Shown: positions 15,863-25,328, counted from the first letter of the stretch. The stretch is DNA of 64,000 nucleotides from Streptomyces sp. WZ.A104 (GCF_002382885.1 NZ_NWVL01000014.1:55194-119193), one strand, 5' to 3'. Numbers and translations: made by a program. The notes: generated from the letters alone by a model not told the origin.

Positions 15863-16477
15863 AAGGCCCTGGACGCACTGCGCCAGCCCTTGGAGTCGGG
15901 CCATGTGGTGGTCGCGCGGGCGGCCGGGGTGGTGCGGCTGCCCGCCAGGTTCCTGATGGTCCTGGCGGCGAACCCGTGCCCCTGCGGCCGCCACACGCTG
16001 ACCGGCGCGGGCTGCGAGTGCCCGCCCTCCGTGGTCCGCCGCTACCAGGCACGCCTGTCCGGACCGCTGCTGGACCGGGTGGACCTGCGGGTAGAGGTGG
16101 AGCCGGTCGACCGCGCCGGCCTCCTCGGGCAGGGCGGCCGGGGCGAATCGACGGCCACGGTCGCCGCCCGGGTGCGGGCGGCGAGGACACGTGCGGCCGA
16201 GCGGCTGGCCGGCACCCCGTGGACCACGAACAGCGAGGTCCCCGGCCATGAGCTGAGGACCCGGCTGCTGGCGGCCCCGGGGGCGCTGGCAGCGGCGGAA
16301 CGGGACCTGGAATGCGGAATCCTCACGGCCCGGGGCCTGGACCGGGTGCTGAGGGTCGCCTGGACGGTGGCGGACCTGCGGGGCGCCGACCGCCCGGACG
16401 CCTCCGACGTGGCGGTGGCCCTGGAGCTGCGGACGGGCATCCAGCGCGGGGTGCCGATGGGGGCGGGTGAGCGGTGA
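15844..16477 (+). pseudogene. YifB/ComM-type Mg-chelatase AAA+ protein, C-terminal part
   Basis: About 211 residues continuing the gene begun at 7221: EFPGKALDALRQPLESG, FLMVLAANPCPCGRHTLTGAGCECPPSVVRRYQARLSGPLLDRVDL (the Cys-rich loop and arginine-finger region) and the C-terminal Mg_chelatase_C domain (LRTRLLAAPGALAAAERDLECGILTARGLDRVLRVAWTVADL). No in-frame start with a ribosome-binding site precedes it, so it is probably not translated on its own. The rejoined gene would encode 540 residues, normal for the family. Its end overlaps dprA by 4 nt. Confidence 0.93.
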
Positions 16478-17949
16478 GCGGACTGACGGGGGAGCGCCGG
16501 AGTACGGACGGGGACGGGGGATGCGGGATGCCTGGCCAGCGGGAGGAGGAACGGGTGCGGGAGTACGCGCCGCAGCCCGGCCGGGAAGAGGTTCGGGCAG
16601 GGGCAGGGGCAGGGGCCTGGGACGGGGAGTGCGACAGGGAGGCGTATGGAGATCGGGAGCCCGCTCGGAGCGGGGCTCGGGCGCGGGGGTCTGACCGCGA
16701 AGGAAGCCGGGTGCGGGATCGGGAGCCCAACCACGAAGCCTATGGGGATCGGGAGCCCGACAGGGGTGGCGCTCGGGCGGGAGAGCTGGAGCCGGAGCCT
16801 GATCTGGAGCGGGTGGCGCGGGCTGCGTTGACGCGGGTGCTGGAGCCGGGGGACGAGCGTGCCGGGCGGTGGCTCCGGGAGACCGGGCCCGTCGAGCTGA
16901 TGCGTCGGCTCACCGTCGAGGACGGTTCCGCCGAGGGGCTGCCCGGGATGACCGCTCTGCGGCTCGGCGGCTACCGGCTGCGCGCGGCCGCCGCCGAGCC
17001 GGAGCGTGACCTGGCGGCGGTGGCCGCGGTGGGCGGACGCTTCGTCTGCCCGGGGGACCGGGAGTGGCCTAGCCAGCTCGACGACCTGGGCGACGGTCGG
17101 CCCGTCGGGCTCTGGGTGCGAGGGCGGCCGGACCTGCGGCTGTGGTCCCTGCGGTCGGTCGCGGTGGTCGGTGCGCGGGCGTGCACGCCGTACGGGGCCC
17201 GCATGGCGGCGACCCTCGGCTCCGGGCTGGCGGAGCGGGGCTGGGTCGTGGTGTCGGGCGCGGCGTTCGGCGTGGACGGAGCGGCGCACCGCGGGGCGCT
17301 GGCCGCGGGCGGGGCGACGACGGCAGTGCTGGCCTGTGGTGTGGACGTGCCCTACCCGCGCGGGCACGCCGAGTTGCTCGGACGGCTGGCCCAACAGGGG
17401 CTCATCGTCGCTGAGTTGCCCCCGTCCGCTCATCCCACCCGCAGCCGGTTCGTCCTGCGCAACCGCGTCATCGCCGCTTTGACCAGGGGAACGGTCGTGG
17501 TCGAGGCGGAGTACCGCAGCGGCTCGCTGGTGACCGCCCGTCAGGCACAGCGGCTCGGCCGTTTCGCGATGGGGGTGCCCGGCCCGGCCACCAGCGGGCT
17601 GTCTGCCGGGGTCCACGAGTTGCTCCGCGGGGAGGGCGTGCTGGTCACCGACGCGGCCGAAGTCGTCGAACTGGTGGGTGACATCGGCGATCTCGCGCCG
17701 TGCAGGCGCGGCCCGGTCCTGCCCCGGGACCGGCTGGACGCGGTCGCCGCGCGGGTCCTCGACGCCCTTCCGTACCACGGCGTCACCCACCCCCGTGACC
17801 TCGCCCGCAGCGCGGGGATCTCCGCCGACGAAACGCTCGGGCGGCTGTACGAACTGCACTCACTGGGGTTCGTCGAACGCGAGGGCGACGGCTGGCGATT
17901 GACGAACCCGTCGGCACGCAACGACGACGCGCGGCGAGGCGGTACTTGA
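16474..17949 (+). CDS. dprA: DNA-processing protein DprA with a long low-complexity N-terminal extension
   Basis: 491 residues against the usual 360-400. The Rossmann-like DprA core spans about 195-410 (SVAVVGARACTPYGARMAATLGSGLAERGWVVVSGAAFGVDGAAHRGAL, VPYPRGHAELLGRL, RFVLRNRVIAALTRGTVVVEAEYRSGSLVTARQA), followed by a C-terminal winged helix (VLDALPYHGVTHPRDLARSAGISADETLGRLYELHSLGFVER). DprA loads RecA on incoming ssDNA in competent bacteria; the role in Streptomyces is unclear. The first 110 residues are Gly/Arg/Glu-rich with a repeated EAYGDREP block. The GTG start overlaps yifB (GTGA); a later start would remove the extension. Confidence 0.93.
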   Translation: MSGLTGERRSTDGDGGCGMPGQREEERVREYAPQPGREEVRAGAGAGAWDGECDREAYGDREPARSGARARGSDREGSRVRDREPNHEAYGDREPDRGGARAGELEPEPDLERVARAALTRVLEPGDERAGRWLRETGPVELMRRLTVEDGSAEGLPGMTALRLGGYRLRAAAAEPERDLAAVAAVGGRFVCPGDREWPSQLDDLGDGRPVGLWVRGRPDLRLWSLRSVAVVGARACTPYGARMAATLGSGLAERGWVVVSGAAFGVDGAAHRGALAAGGATTAVLACGVDVPYPRGHAELLGRLAQQGLIVAELPPSAHPTRSRFVLRNRVIAALTRGTVVVEAEYRSGSLVTARQAQRLGRFAMGVPGPATSGLSAGVHELLRGEGVLVTDAAEVVELVGDIGDLAPCRRGPVLPRDRLDAVAARVLDALPYHGVTHPRDLARSAGISADETLGRLYELHSLGFVEREGDGWRLTNPSARNDDARRGGT

Positions 17950-18203
17950 CCTGGAGCATTCGGGTGAAAAGGTAAGGCCGATGACCTCGCACGATCGATC
18001 GGTGACCTGCTCAGGGCCGGTGCCCATGGCGACTGCACCGCCCCCGGGCAGGTGCGGACAGCGTGAACGGCAGAACGCAATCACGCGTCATGGAACTGCC
18101 GTCCTGCGCGGACTGCGACGCCGCAGTCACGCTACGCTCACAAGGATTCCGCCCCAGACAAAAGTCCCCCAGCACTTCACGGCAGAACGGCTCAAGGCAC
18201 CAC

Positions 18204-19040
18204 ATGCCCCAGCACACCTCCGGGTCTGACCGCGCGGCAGTACCACCCGTTGCGCGTGGCACTGTGCGCCCTCCCGCCCCCTCCTCGCTCGACGAACTGT
18301 GGCGTTCGTACAAGACCACGGGCGACGAGCGGCTGCGGGAGCAGTTGATCCTGCACTACTCGCCGCTCGTCAAGTACGTCGCGGGCCGGGTGAGCGTGGG
18401 GCTGCCGTCCAATGTCGAGCAGGCAGACTTCGTCTCCTCCGGAGTCTTCGGACTGATCGACGCCATCGAGAAGTTCGACATCGAGCGGGCCATCAAGTTC
18501 GAGACGTACGCGATCACCAGGATTCGCGGCGCGATGATCGACGAACTGCGGGCCCTGGACTGGATCCCCCGGTCCGTCCGGCAGAAGGCGCGCAACGTGG
18601 AGCGCGCCTACGCCACGCTGGAGGCGCAGCTGAGGCGTACGCCCTCGGAGGCCGAGGTCGCCTCGGAGATGGGCATCGCACTGGAGGAACTGCACGCTGT
18701 TTTCAGTCAGTTGTCCCTGGCGAACGTGGTCGCGCTGGAGGAGTTGCTGCACGCCGGCGGGGAGGGCGGCGACCGGCTGAGCCTGATGGACACCCTGGAG
18801 GACACCGCCGCCGACAATCCGGTGGAGGTCGCCGAGGACCGCGAGCTGAGACGGCTGCTCGCACGCGCGATCAACACCCTCCCCGACCGGGAGAAGACCG
18901 TGGTGACCCTCTACTACTACGAGGGCCTGACCCTCGCGGAGATCGGCAACGTCCTCGGGGTGACGGAGAGCCGTGTCAGCCAGATCCACACCAAGTCCGT
19001 CCTCCAGCTCCGGGCGAAACTGGCCGACGCGGGCCGCTGA
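18204..19040 (+). CDS. whiG: Sporulation RNA polymerase sigma factor WhiG
   Basis: 278 residues, a FliA/WhiG-type sigma factor needed in Streptomyces to commit aerial hyphae to sporulation. Region 2 is at about 45-115 ([79 protein letters not shown]), region 3 at about 120-190, and region 4 at the C-terminus ([44 protein letters not shown]). The ATG at 18204 ([15 protein letters not shown]) matches the known WhiG N-terminus. About 250 bp of non-coding leader precede it. Confidence 0.97.
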   Translation: MPQHTSGSDRAAVPPVARGTVRPPAPSSLDELWRSYKTTGDERLREQLILHYSPLVKYVAGRVSVGLPSNVEQADFVSSGVFGLIDAIEKFDIERAIKFETYAITRIRGAMIDELRALDWIPRSVRQKARNVERAYATLEAQLRRTPSEAEVASEMGIALEELHAVFSQLSLANVVALEELLHAGGEGGDRLSLMDTLEDTAADNPVEVAEDRELRRLLARAINTLPDREKTVVTLYYYEGLTLAEIGNVLGVTESRVSQIHTKSVLQLRAKLADAGR

Positions 19041-19133
19041 CGATCCCTCCCCGGCCTTCTTCCCGATCCCTCCCGGCCACTCGGTCAGAGGCCGTGCCCT
19101 TCCCTCGGACCCCTGCCGCCGTAGAGTGGATGC

Positions 19134-19715
19134 GTGCCCAGGATTCGAGCGGCCTCCGTGGCCGAGCACCGGACCATGCAGCGCGGCGCCCTCCTGGACG
19201 CCGCGCGCTCCCTGCTGTCCGAGGGCGGTACGGAGGCGCTGACCTTCCCCGCACTCGCCGAGCGCACGGGCCTCGCCCGGTCCTCCGTGTACGAGTACTT
19301 CCGCTCCCGAGCCGCGGTCGTCGAGGAGCTGTGCGCCGTCGACTTCCCTGTCTGGGCGGCCGAGGTCGAGAACGCCATGCAGCGCGCCGAGACGCCCGAG
19401 GCGAAGATCGAGGCGTATGTGCGCCGACAGCTGGACCTCGTCGGCGACCGCCGTCACCGCGCCGTCGTCGCGATCTCCGCGAGCGAGCTCGACGCCGGTG
19501 CCCGGGAGAAGATCCGGGCCGCGCACGGTGCGCTGATCGCCATGATCGTCGAGGCCCTCGGCGACCTCGGTCACACCGAGCCGAGGCTGGCCGCCATGCT
19601 CCTCCAGGGCTCGGTGGACGCCGCCGTGCGCCGTATCGAGCTCGGTGTCGCGGAGGAGCCGGGCGTCATCGCCGACACCGCCGTCGCGATGGTCCTGCGT
19701 GGTGTGAGCGGCTGA
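19134..19715 (+). CDS. TetR-family transcriptional regulator
   Basis: 193 residues. N-terminal TetR helix-turn-helix at about 15-60 (LLDAARSLLSEGGTEALTFPALAERTGLARSSVYEYFRSRAAVVEEL); the C-terminal ligand-binding half has no recognisable ligand signature. The start is a GTG at 19134. The 3' end overlaps the convergent M23 gene by 50 bp. Neighbouring whiG suggests a possible developmental link, but no operator is visible. Confidence 0.9.
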   Translation: MPRIRAASVAEHRTMQRGALLDAARSLLSEGGTEALTFPALAERTGLARSSVYEYFRSRAAVVEELCAVDFPVWAAEVENAMQRAETPEAKIEAYVRRQLDLVGDRRHRAVVAISASELDAGAREKIRAAHGALIAMIVEALGDLGHTEPRLAAMLLQGSVDAAVRRIELGVAEEPGVIADTAVAMVLRGVSG

Positions 19716-20403
19716 CCCGGCCCCGCACCCCGCGGAACGCCCCCGCCGTCGCGCTTCCCGGCTCCGGCACCCCGAACACCGGCAGCAACCGCGAAGGGCC
19801 TCTCCGCAGTAGTGAGGGCGGCAGCAGCGAGAGCGGGTCCAGGTAGGCGTCACCGCGTCGCAGCCCCCAGTGCAGGCAGCCCGCCGCGCAGTGGAAGGGC
19901 CCTTCCTCCAGCGCTCCGACCGGCTGTCCGGCCCGCACGCTCGCGCCCTCCTCGACCAGCGCCCGCACCGGCTCGTACGTCGTGCGCAGCGGAGGCGACC
20001 CGCTGCCGCCCACCTCGATGGCCAGCACCCCGCGTCCCGCCACCCGCCCCGCGAACGACACCCGGCCCCCGGCGGCCGCCAGCACCGGGGCGCCCGGCCC
20101 CGCCGCGAGGTCGACGCCGCGATGGCCGGGCCCGTAGGGGCCGGTGGGCGGCTGCCACCCCCGTAACACCGCGGGTCTCCCCGTCAGCGGCCAGCTCCGG
20201 TCGCCGCCATCGGCGGCAGGGTCGGCATCGACATCTGTGCCCGCCCCCGCCAAGGACGCCTCGGCCCCGGTCGGCATGACGGCTCTGCCCGGCGTGCTGC
20301 TCCCGGCCGGGAGCAGCGCGTACAGCAGGAACGCCGGAAGGAGCGGGAACAGGAGCAGGGTGCGGAGAGCGAGGGAGCGGCGTCGGCCGGGGTGGGTGCA
20401 CAT
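19666..20403 (-). CDS. Secreted M23 (lysostaphin-like) domain protein
   Basis: About 245 residues. N-terminal signal peptide (RRRSLALRTLLLFPLLPAFLLYALLP), a linker, then an M23 domain from about 90: GPYGPGHRGVDLAAGPGAPVLAAAGGRVSFAGRV (first metal motif H-x3-D) and FHCAAGCLHWGLRRGDAYLDPLSLL. The usual H-x-H metal motif is C-L-H here, so catalytic zinc binding is uncertain; it may be a non-enzymatic cell-wall binder. The Arg-rich C-terminal tail overlaps the TetR gene. An in-frame start 12 nt upstream (20415) is also possible. Confidence 0.85.
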   Translation of the reverse strand: MCTHPGRRRSLALRTLLLFPLLPAFLLYALLPAGSSTPGRAVMPTGAEASLAGAGTDVDADPAADGGDRSWPLTGRPAVLRGWQPPTGPYGPGHRGVDLAAGPGAPVLAAAGGRVSFAGRVAGRGVLAIEVGGSGSPPLRTTYEPVRALVEEGASVRAGQPVGALEEGPFHCAAGCLHWGLRRGDAYLDPLSLLPPSLLRRGPSRLLPVFGVPEPGSATAGAFRGVRGRVSRSHHAGPSRRRCRR

Positions 20404-20415
20404 GTCCGCCACCAT

Positions 20416-20680
20416 CGCCCGGAGGCCGGGATTCCGGTGATCATGGACCGTTCCTGTGGACTACTCGCCGGTTGTGGACATCGCCGTCACCCGGCACCCG
20501 GCGGGTCCCGTACACTTCTTACGGCGATCCGGGTCACCGGGTCGACTTCGCACGCCCCGCCACCTCCCTCTTCGAGGAGGTGGCCGCGCTCCTCGGTCCC
20601 TCGTGGCACGGCGCGTCGGGGCGTCAGGCGCGACAGCAAACCTGCGGTCGCGACAACCGAGCACCTCAAGGAGTACGGCC
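20416..20680 (+). promoter_or_regulatory. Leader and promoter region of rpsB
   Basis: A non-coding stretch between the divergent M23 gene and rpsB. It contains a stable hairpin (20559-20567 pairing with 20576-20584) about 100 nt before the start codon, a candidate site for S2 autoregulation or attenuation. Two DnaA-box-like 9-mers (TGTGGACTA at 20455 and TGTGGACAT at 20473, each one mismatch from the consensus) lie 18 bp apart. AAGGAG at 20668 is the rpsB Shine-Dalgarno sequence. Confidence 0.6.
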
Positions 20681-21589
20681 ATGGCCGTCGTCACGATGCG
20701 GGAGCTGCTGGAAAGCGGCGTCCACTTCGGTCACCAGACCCGTCGCTGGAACCCGAAGATGAAGCGCTTCATCTTCACCGAGCGCAACGGCATCTACATC
20801 ATCGACCTGCTCCAGTCGCTGTCGTACATCGACCGCGCCTACGAGTTCGTCAAGGAGACCGTCGCCCACGGCGGCTCCATCATGTTCGTGGGTACGAAGA
20901 AGCAGGCCCAGGAGGCCATCGCCGAGCAGGCGACGCGCGTCGGCATGCCGTACGTCAACCAGCGTTGGCTCGGTGGCATGCTCACCAACTTCTCCACCGT
21001 CTACAAGCGCCTTCAGCGTCTGAAGGAGCTTGAGCTCATCGACTTCGAGGACGTGGCCGCCTCCGGCCTCACCAAGAAGGAGCTCCTGGTCCTCTCGCGC
21101 GAGAAGGCCAAGCTGGAGAAGACCCTCGGTGGTATCCGCGAGATGCAGAAGGTGCCCAGCGCCGTCTGGATCGTCGACACCAAGAAGGAGCACATCGCCG
21201 TCGGTGAGGCGCGCAAGCTCCACATCCCGGTCGTCGCGATCCTCGACACCAACTGCGACCCCGACGAGGTCGACTACAAGATTCCGGGCAACGACGACGC
21301 GATCCGCTCCGTCACCCTGCTCACCCGCGTGATCGCCGACGCCGTCGCCGAGGGCCTCATCGCCCGCTCCGGCGCCGCCACCGGCGACTCGAAGCCGGGC
21401 GAGAAGGCCGCCGGCGAGCCGCTGGCCGAGTGGGAGCGCGACCTGCTGGAGGGCGACAAGAAGGACGAGACCGCGGCTGCCGCCGAGGTCCAGTCCTCCG
21501 CCGAGACCGAGAAGGTCGCCGACGCCGAGAAGCCGGCCGAGGCCGTCGCCGAGGCCGAGGCTCCGGCCGCGGACGCCGAGCAGGCCTGA
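20681..21589 (+). CDS. rpsB: 30S ribosomal protein S2
   Basis: 302 residues. S2 signatures are [40 protein letters not shown] and [50 protein letters not shown] segments. A 50-residue Ala/Glu-rich tail ([37 protein letters not shown]) is typical of actinobacterial S2. The ATG at 20681 has AAGGAG upstream and matches the family start. Followed by an attenuator-like hairpin and tsf. Confidence 0.97.
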   Translation: MAVVTMRELLESGVHFGHQTRRWNPKMKRFIFTERNGIYIIDLLQSLSYIDRAYEFVKETVAHGGSIMFVGTKKQAQEAIAEQATRVGMPYVNQRWLGGMLTNFSTVYKRLQRLKELELIDFEDVAASGLTKKELLVLSREKAKLEKTLGGIREMQKVPSAVWIVDTKKEHIAVGEARKLHIPVVAILDTNCDPDEVDYKIPGNDDAIRSVTLLTRVIADAVAEGLIARSGAATGDSKPGEKAAGEPLAEWERDLLEGDKKDETAAAAEVQSSAETEKVADAEKPAEAVAEAEAPAADAEQA

Positions 21590-21607
21590 CACCCGTCACG
21601 GCTACTG

Positions 21608-21645
21608 ACGGCGGGGGCCGACGCCACAAGCGTCGCCCCCGCCGT
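21608..21645 (+). terminator. Hairpin between rpsB and tsf
   Basis: A 16-bp stem with one bulged C (21608-21624 with 21630-21645) over a short loop. It probably attenuates transcription into tsf or protects the rpsB transcript end. No T-run. Confidence 0.65.
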
Positions 21646-21688
21646 TCACCCGTAGATCTTTCAGACTTCGAGAGAGACATACAGACTC

Positions 21689-22525
21689 ATGGCGAACTAC
21701 ACCGCCGCTGACGTCAAGAAGCTCCGCGAGCTCACCGGCGCCGGCATGATGGACTGCAAGAAGGCGCTCGACGAGGCCGACGGCAACGTCGACAAGGCCG
21801 TCGAGGCGCTCCGTATCAAGGGCCAGAAGGGCGTCGCCAAGCGCGAGGGCCGCTCTGCCGAGAACGGTGCCGTCGTCTCCCTCATCTCCGAGGACCAGAC
21901 GTCCGGCGTTCTCCTGGAGCTGAAGTGCGAGACGGACTTCGTCGCCAAGGGTGAGAAGTTCCAGGCCGTCGCCAACACCCTCGCCGCCCACGTCGCCGCG
22001 ACCTCCCCGGCCGACCTCCAGGCGCTGCTCGCCTCCGAGATCGAGGCCGGCAAGACCGTCCAGGCGTACGTCGACGAGGCCAACGCCAACCTCGGCGAGA
22101 AGATCGTCCTGGACCGCTTCGCGCAGTTCACCGGCGAGTACGTCTCCGTGTACATGCACCGCACCATGCCCGACCTGCCCCCGCAGATCGGTGTTCTGGT
22201 CGAGCTGGACAAGGCCGACGCCGAGCTGGCCAAGGGCATCGCGCAGCACATCGCCGCCTTCGCCCCGAAGTACCTGTCCCGCGAGGACGTCCCGGCCGAG
22301 GTCGTCGAGGCCGAGCGCCGCGTCGCCGAGGAGACCACCCGCGCCGAGGGCAAGCCCGAGGCCGCGCTCCCGAAGATCGTCGAGGGTCGCGTCAACGGTT
22401 TCTTCAAGGAGGCCACCCTCCTCGGCCAGCCGTACGCGCTGGACGCCAAGAAGTCCGTCCAGAAGGTCTTGGACGAGGCCGGTGTCACCCTGAAGCGCTT
22501 CTCGCGCATCAAGGTCGGCATCTGA
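21689..22525 (+). CDS. tsf: Elongation factor Ts
   Basis: 278 residues; the nucleotide exchange factor for EF-Tu. The N-terminal UBA-like domain has TAADVKKLRELTGAGMMDCKKALDEADGNVDKAVEALRIKG; the core contains VLLELKCETDFVAKGEKFQAVANTLAAHVA. The ATG at 21689 is preceded by GAGAGA. It lies between rpsB and pyrH, the usual order. Confidence 0.97.
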   Translation: MANYTAADVKKLRELTGAGMMDCKKALDEADGNVDKAVEALRIKGQKGVAKREGRSAENGAVVSLISEDQTSGVLLELKCETDFVAKGEKFQAVANTLAAHVAATSPADLQALLASEIEAGKTVQAYVDEANANLGEKIVLDRFAQFTGEYVSVYMHRTMPDLPPQIGVLVELDKADAELAKGIAQHIAAFAPKYLSREDVPAEVVEAERRVAEETTRAEGKPEAALPKIVEGRVNGFFKEATLLGQPYALDAKKSVQKVLDEAGVTLKRFSRIKVGI

Positions 22526-22613
22526 GTCCGTCCGGGCGAACAGCACCGGACCCGATAGGGTCTGGTGCAGTCGACGGCCGCACCCACGCCGGACGACCGC
22601 AGATCTGACGAGG

Positions 22614-22658
22614 AGGCCATTGCCGCTGTAGGGACACCAGACCCACCGGCAATGGCCT
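22614..22658 (+). terminator. Terminator between tsf and pyrH
   Basis: A perfect 12-bp stem (22614-22625 with 22647-22658) with a 21-nt loop, followed by TCTTCGT. Confidence 0.7.
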
Positions 22659-22686
22659 TCTTCGTATGTGCACGAGGAGAATTTCC

Positions 22687-23463
22687 ATGGACAAGGGCGC
22701 GGACGCCATCCAGGCCGACGAGAAGCGCGACGACGACAAGGGTTCCGGGCGCTTCATGCTGAAGCTCTCCGGTGAGGCATTCGCCGGTGGCGGCGGCCTC
22801 GGCGTCGACCCCGACGTCGTGCACACCATCGCCCGCGAGATCGCCGCCGTCGTACGCGACGGCGCCCAGATCGCGGTGGTCATCGGGGGAGGCAACTTCT
22901 TCCGTGGTGCCGAGCTCCAGCAGCGCGGCATGGACCGGGCCCGGTCCGACTACATGGGCATGCTCGGCACCGTCATGAACTGCCTGGCGCTCCAGGACTT
23001 CCTGGAGAAGGAAGGCATCGACTCGCGCGTCCAGACGGCCATCACCATGGGCCAGGTCGCCGAGCCGTACATCCCGCTCCGTGCCGTACGGCACCTGGAG
23101 AAGGGGCGCGTCGTCATCTTCGGTGCCGGTATGGGCATGCCGTACTTCTCCACCGACACCACCGCCGCCCAGCGCGCCCTGGAGATCGACGCCGAGGCGC
23201 TGCTCATGGGGAAGAACGGTGTGGACGGTGTCTACGACTCCGACCCGAAGACCAACCCCGACGCGGTGAAGTTCGACGCGCTGGAGTACGGCGAGGTGAT
23301 CTCCCGCGATCTGAAGGTCGCCGACGCCACCGCCATCACGCTCTGCCGTGACAACCAGCTCCCGATCCTCGTCTTCGAGCTGACCGCCGAGGGCAATATC
23401 GCTCGTGCGGTCAAGGGTGAGAAGATCGGCACGCTCGTGAGCGACGCGAGCACCCGGGCCTGA
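22687..23463 (+). CDS. pyrH: UMP kinase
   Basis: 258 residues; the hexameric bacterial UMP kinase (UMP + ATP to UDP + ADP) of the amino-acid kinase fold. Motifs: [66 protein letters not shown] and [15 protein letters not shown]. The ATG at 22687 has GAGGAGA upstream. The acidic N-terminal 20 residues are typical of actinobacterial forms. Confidence 0.97.
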   Translation: MDKGADAIQADEKRDDDKGSGRFMLKLSGEAFAGGGGLGVDPDVVHTIAREIAAVVRDGAQIAVVIGGGNFFRGAELQQRGMDRARSDYMGMLGTVMNCLALQDFLEKEGIDSRVQTAITMGQVAEPYIPLRAVRHLEKGRVVIFGAGMGMPYFSTDTTAAQRALEIDAEALLMGKNGVDGVYDSDPKTNPDAVKFDALEYGEVISRDLKVADATAITLCRDNQLPILVFELTAEGNIARAVKGEKIGTLVSDASTRA

Positions 23464-23584
23464 CGGCCCCCAGGATGGACAACGGCCTGCCGGTCGGACA
23501 CCGCGCAGGTGAGGACGCGACGCAGGACCCGCAGGGCCCGACGATGACGATGCCGGGCCCACCCAAGACACGCAGGAGCACGTG

Positions 23585-24142
23585 GTGATCGAAGAAATCC
23601 TCCTTGAGGCCGAGGAGAAGATGGAGAAGGCCGTCGTCGTCGCGAAAGAGGACTTCGCCGCGATCCGTACCGGCCGTGCGCACCCGGCGATGTTCAACAA
23701 GATCGTCGCCGACTACTACGGCGCGCTGACCCCGATCAACCAGCTGGCCTCGTTCTCGGTTCCCGAACCGCGGATGGCCGTCGTGACGCCGTTCGACAAG
23801 ACGGCGCTGCGCAACATCGAGCAGGCGATCCGCGACTCCGACCTCGGCGTCAACCCGAGCAACGACGGCAACATCATCCGGGTGACCTTCCCCGAGCTCA
23901 CCCAGGACCGCCGCAAGGAGTACATCAAGGTCGCCAAGAGCAAGGCCGAGGACTCCAAGATCTCGATCCGCTCCATCCGACGCAAGGCCAAGGAAGCCCT
24001 CGACAAGCTCGTCAAGGACAAGGAGTCCGGCGAGGACGAGGTGCGCCGCGCCGAGAAGGAGCTCGACGACACCACCGCGAAGTACGTCGCGCAGGTGGAC
24101 GAGCTGCTCAAGCACAAGGAAGCCGAGCTGCTCGAAGTCTGA
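23585..24142 (+). CDS. frr: Ribosome recycling factor
   Basis: 185 residues, exactly the usual length. RRF signatures include [55 protein letters not shown] and [24 protein letters not shown]. Starts at the second of two tandem GTG codons (23585), which gives the family N-terminus IEEIL; the first GTG (23582) would add one residue. AGGAG lies upstream. The stop overlaps the cdsA ATG. Confidence 0.97.
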   Translation: MIEEILLEAEEKMEKAVVVAKEDFAAIRTGRAHPAMFNKIVADYYGALTPINQLASFSVPEPRMAVVTPFDKTALRNIEQAIRDSDLGVNPSNDGNIIRVTFPELTQDRRKEYIKVAKSKAEDSKISIRSIRRKAKEALDKLVKDKESGEDEVRRAEKELDDTTAKYVAQVDELLKHKEAELLEV

Positions 24143-25227
24143 TGAACGACTCTTCCTGGGGCGCCCCGCAAGGAGCGGGTTACTGGGGCACGCCCGAGAT
24201 GAGGGCTGCCCCGGCGGGTCCTGCCCACGATGTGCATGACGCCCAGCAGACTCGGCCCATGCCCAACGTGCCGGACGTTCCCGACGCAGGTAGAGACGCA
24301 GCCGACCGCGCCGACCGGGACAGGGATGCCGCTCACGTCAGCGGCCCCCTGTTCCGTGACGAGATGCCGCAGGAGCCCATGTCCACCCCGCTGCCGCCCC
24401 CGCCGCAGAAGAAGCGCGCGGGGCGTGATCTGCGCGCCGCCATAGGGGTGGGCGTGGGTCTCGGTGCCGTCATCGTCGCCTCGCTGTTCATCGTGAAGGC
24501 CGTCTTCATCGGCGTGATAGCGGTCGCCGTCGTCGTCGGCCTCTGGGAGCTCACCTCCCGTCTCCAGGAGCGCAAAGGCATCAAGGCGCCCCTGGTTCCG
24601 CTGGCCGTCGGCGGAGCCGCGATGGTCATCGCCGGTTATGTCCGGGGCCCCGAGGGGGCCTGGGTCGCCATGGCCCTCACCGCCCTCGCGGTGCTGGTCT
24701 GGCGGATGACCGAACCGCCGGAGGGATATCTCAAGGACGTCACCGCCGGGGTCTTCGCGGCGTTCTACGTCCCCTTCCTGGCCACTTTCGTCGCCCTGCT
24801 GCTGGCGGCGGACGACGGGCCGTGGCGGGTCCTCACCTTCCTCGTCCTCACCGTGGTCAGCGACACCGGGGCGTACGCCGTCGGCTGGCGCTTCGGCAAG
24901 CACAAGCTCGCCCCCCGCATCAGCCCCGGCAAGACCCGCGAGGGCCTGCTCGGCGCGGTCGCCTTCGCGATGGCCGCCGGTGCGCTGTGCATGGAGTTCC
25001 TGATCGACGGCGGCGCCTGGTGGCAGGGGCTGCTGCTCGGCCTCGCGGTCGCGGCCAGCGCCACCCTCGGTGACCTGGGCGAATCCATGATCAAGCGGGA
25101 CCTCGGCATCAAGGACATGGGTACCCTGCTCCCCGGCCACGGCGGCATCATGGACCGGCTGGACTCGCTGCTGCCCACCGCGCCGGTGGTGTGGCTGCTG
25201 ATGGTGCTGTTCGTCGGCTCCGGCTGA
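24142..25227 (+). CDS. cdsA: Phosphatidate cytidylyltransferase
   Basis: 361 residues. The integral membrane enzyme that makes CDP-diacylglycerol from phosphatidate and CTP. A Pro/Asp-rich cytoplasmic extension of about 95 residues is followed by several membrane helices and the CdsA signature SMIKRDLGIKDMGTLLPGHGGIMDRLDSLL near the C-terminus. The extension is much longer than in E. coli but common in actinobacteria. The ATG shares a base with the frr stop. Confidence 0.95.
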   Translation: MNDSSWGAPQGAGYWGTPEMRAAPAGPAHDVHDAQQTRPMPNVPDVPDAGRDAADRADRDRDAAHVSGPLFRDEMPQEPMSTPLPPPPQKKRAGRDLRAAIGVGVGLGAVIVASLFIVKAVFIGVIAVAVVVGLWELTSRLQERKGIKAPLVPLAVGGAAMVIAGYVRGPEGAWVAMALTALAVLVWRMTEPPEGYLKDVTAGVFAAFYVPFLATFVALLLAADDGPWRVLTFLVLTVVSDTGAYAVGWRFGKHKLAPRISPGKTREGLLGAVAFAMAAGALCMEFLIDGGAWWQGLLLGLAVAASATLGDLGESMIKRDLGIKDMGTLLPGHGGIMDRLDSLLPTAPVVWLLMVLFVGSG

Positions 25228-25275
25228 GCCACCGCACACCCCGTCCCACCTGCAATTCTTTACGGTGAGGGCTCG

Positions 25276-25284
25276 TTGTCCACA
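25276..25284 (+). other. Isolated DnaA-box match
   Basis: TTGTCCACA, identical to the Streptomyces DnaA-box consensus, in the short gap before rlmN. A single copy is not an origin; it may be chance or a regulatory site. Confidence 0.4.
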
Positions 25285-25328
25285 GGGCGGCGGGCCCTCA
25301 CCCGTCTGTCTGCGACACTGGATGAACC

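Noticed and set aside
15890..16477. The downstream yifB fragment as an independent gene starting at TTG 15890
   Set aside because: It begins in the middle of the Mg-chelatase domain and has no ribosome-binding site; it continues the frame of the upstream half.
20455..20481. A possible replication origin from DnaA-box-like sites
   Set aside because: Only two imperfect boxes and none of the dnaA/dnaN/recF context; oriC of Streptomyces has many boxes.
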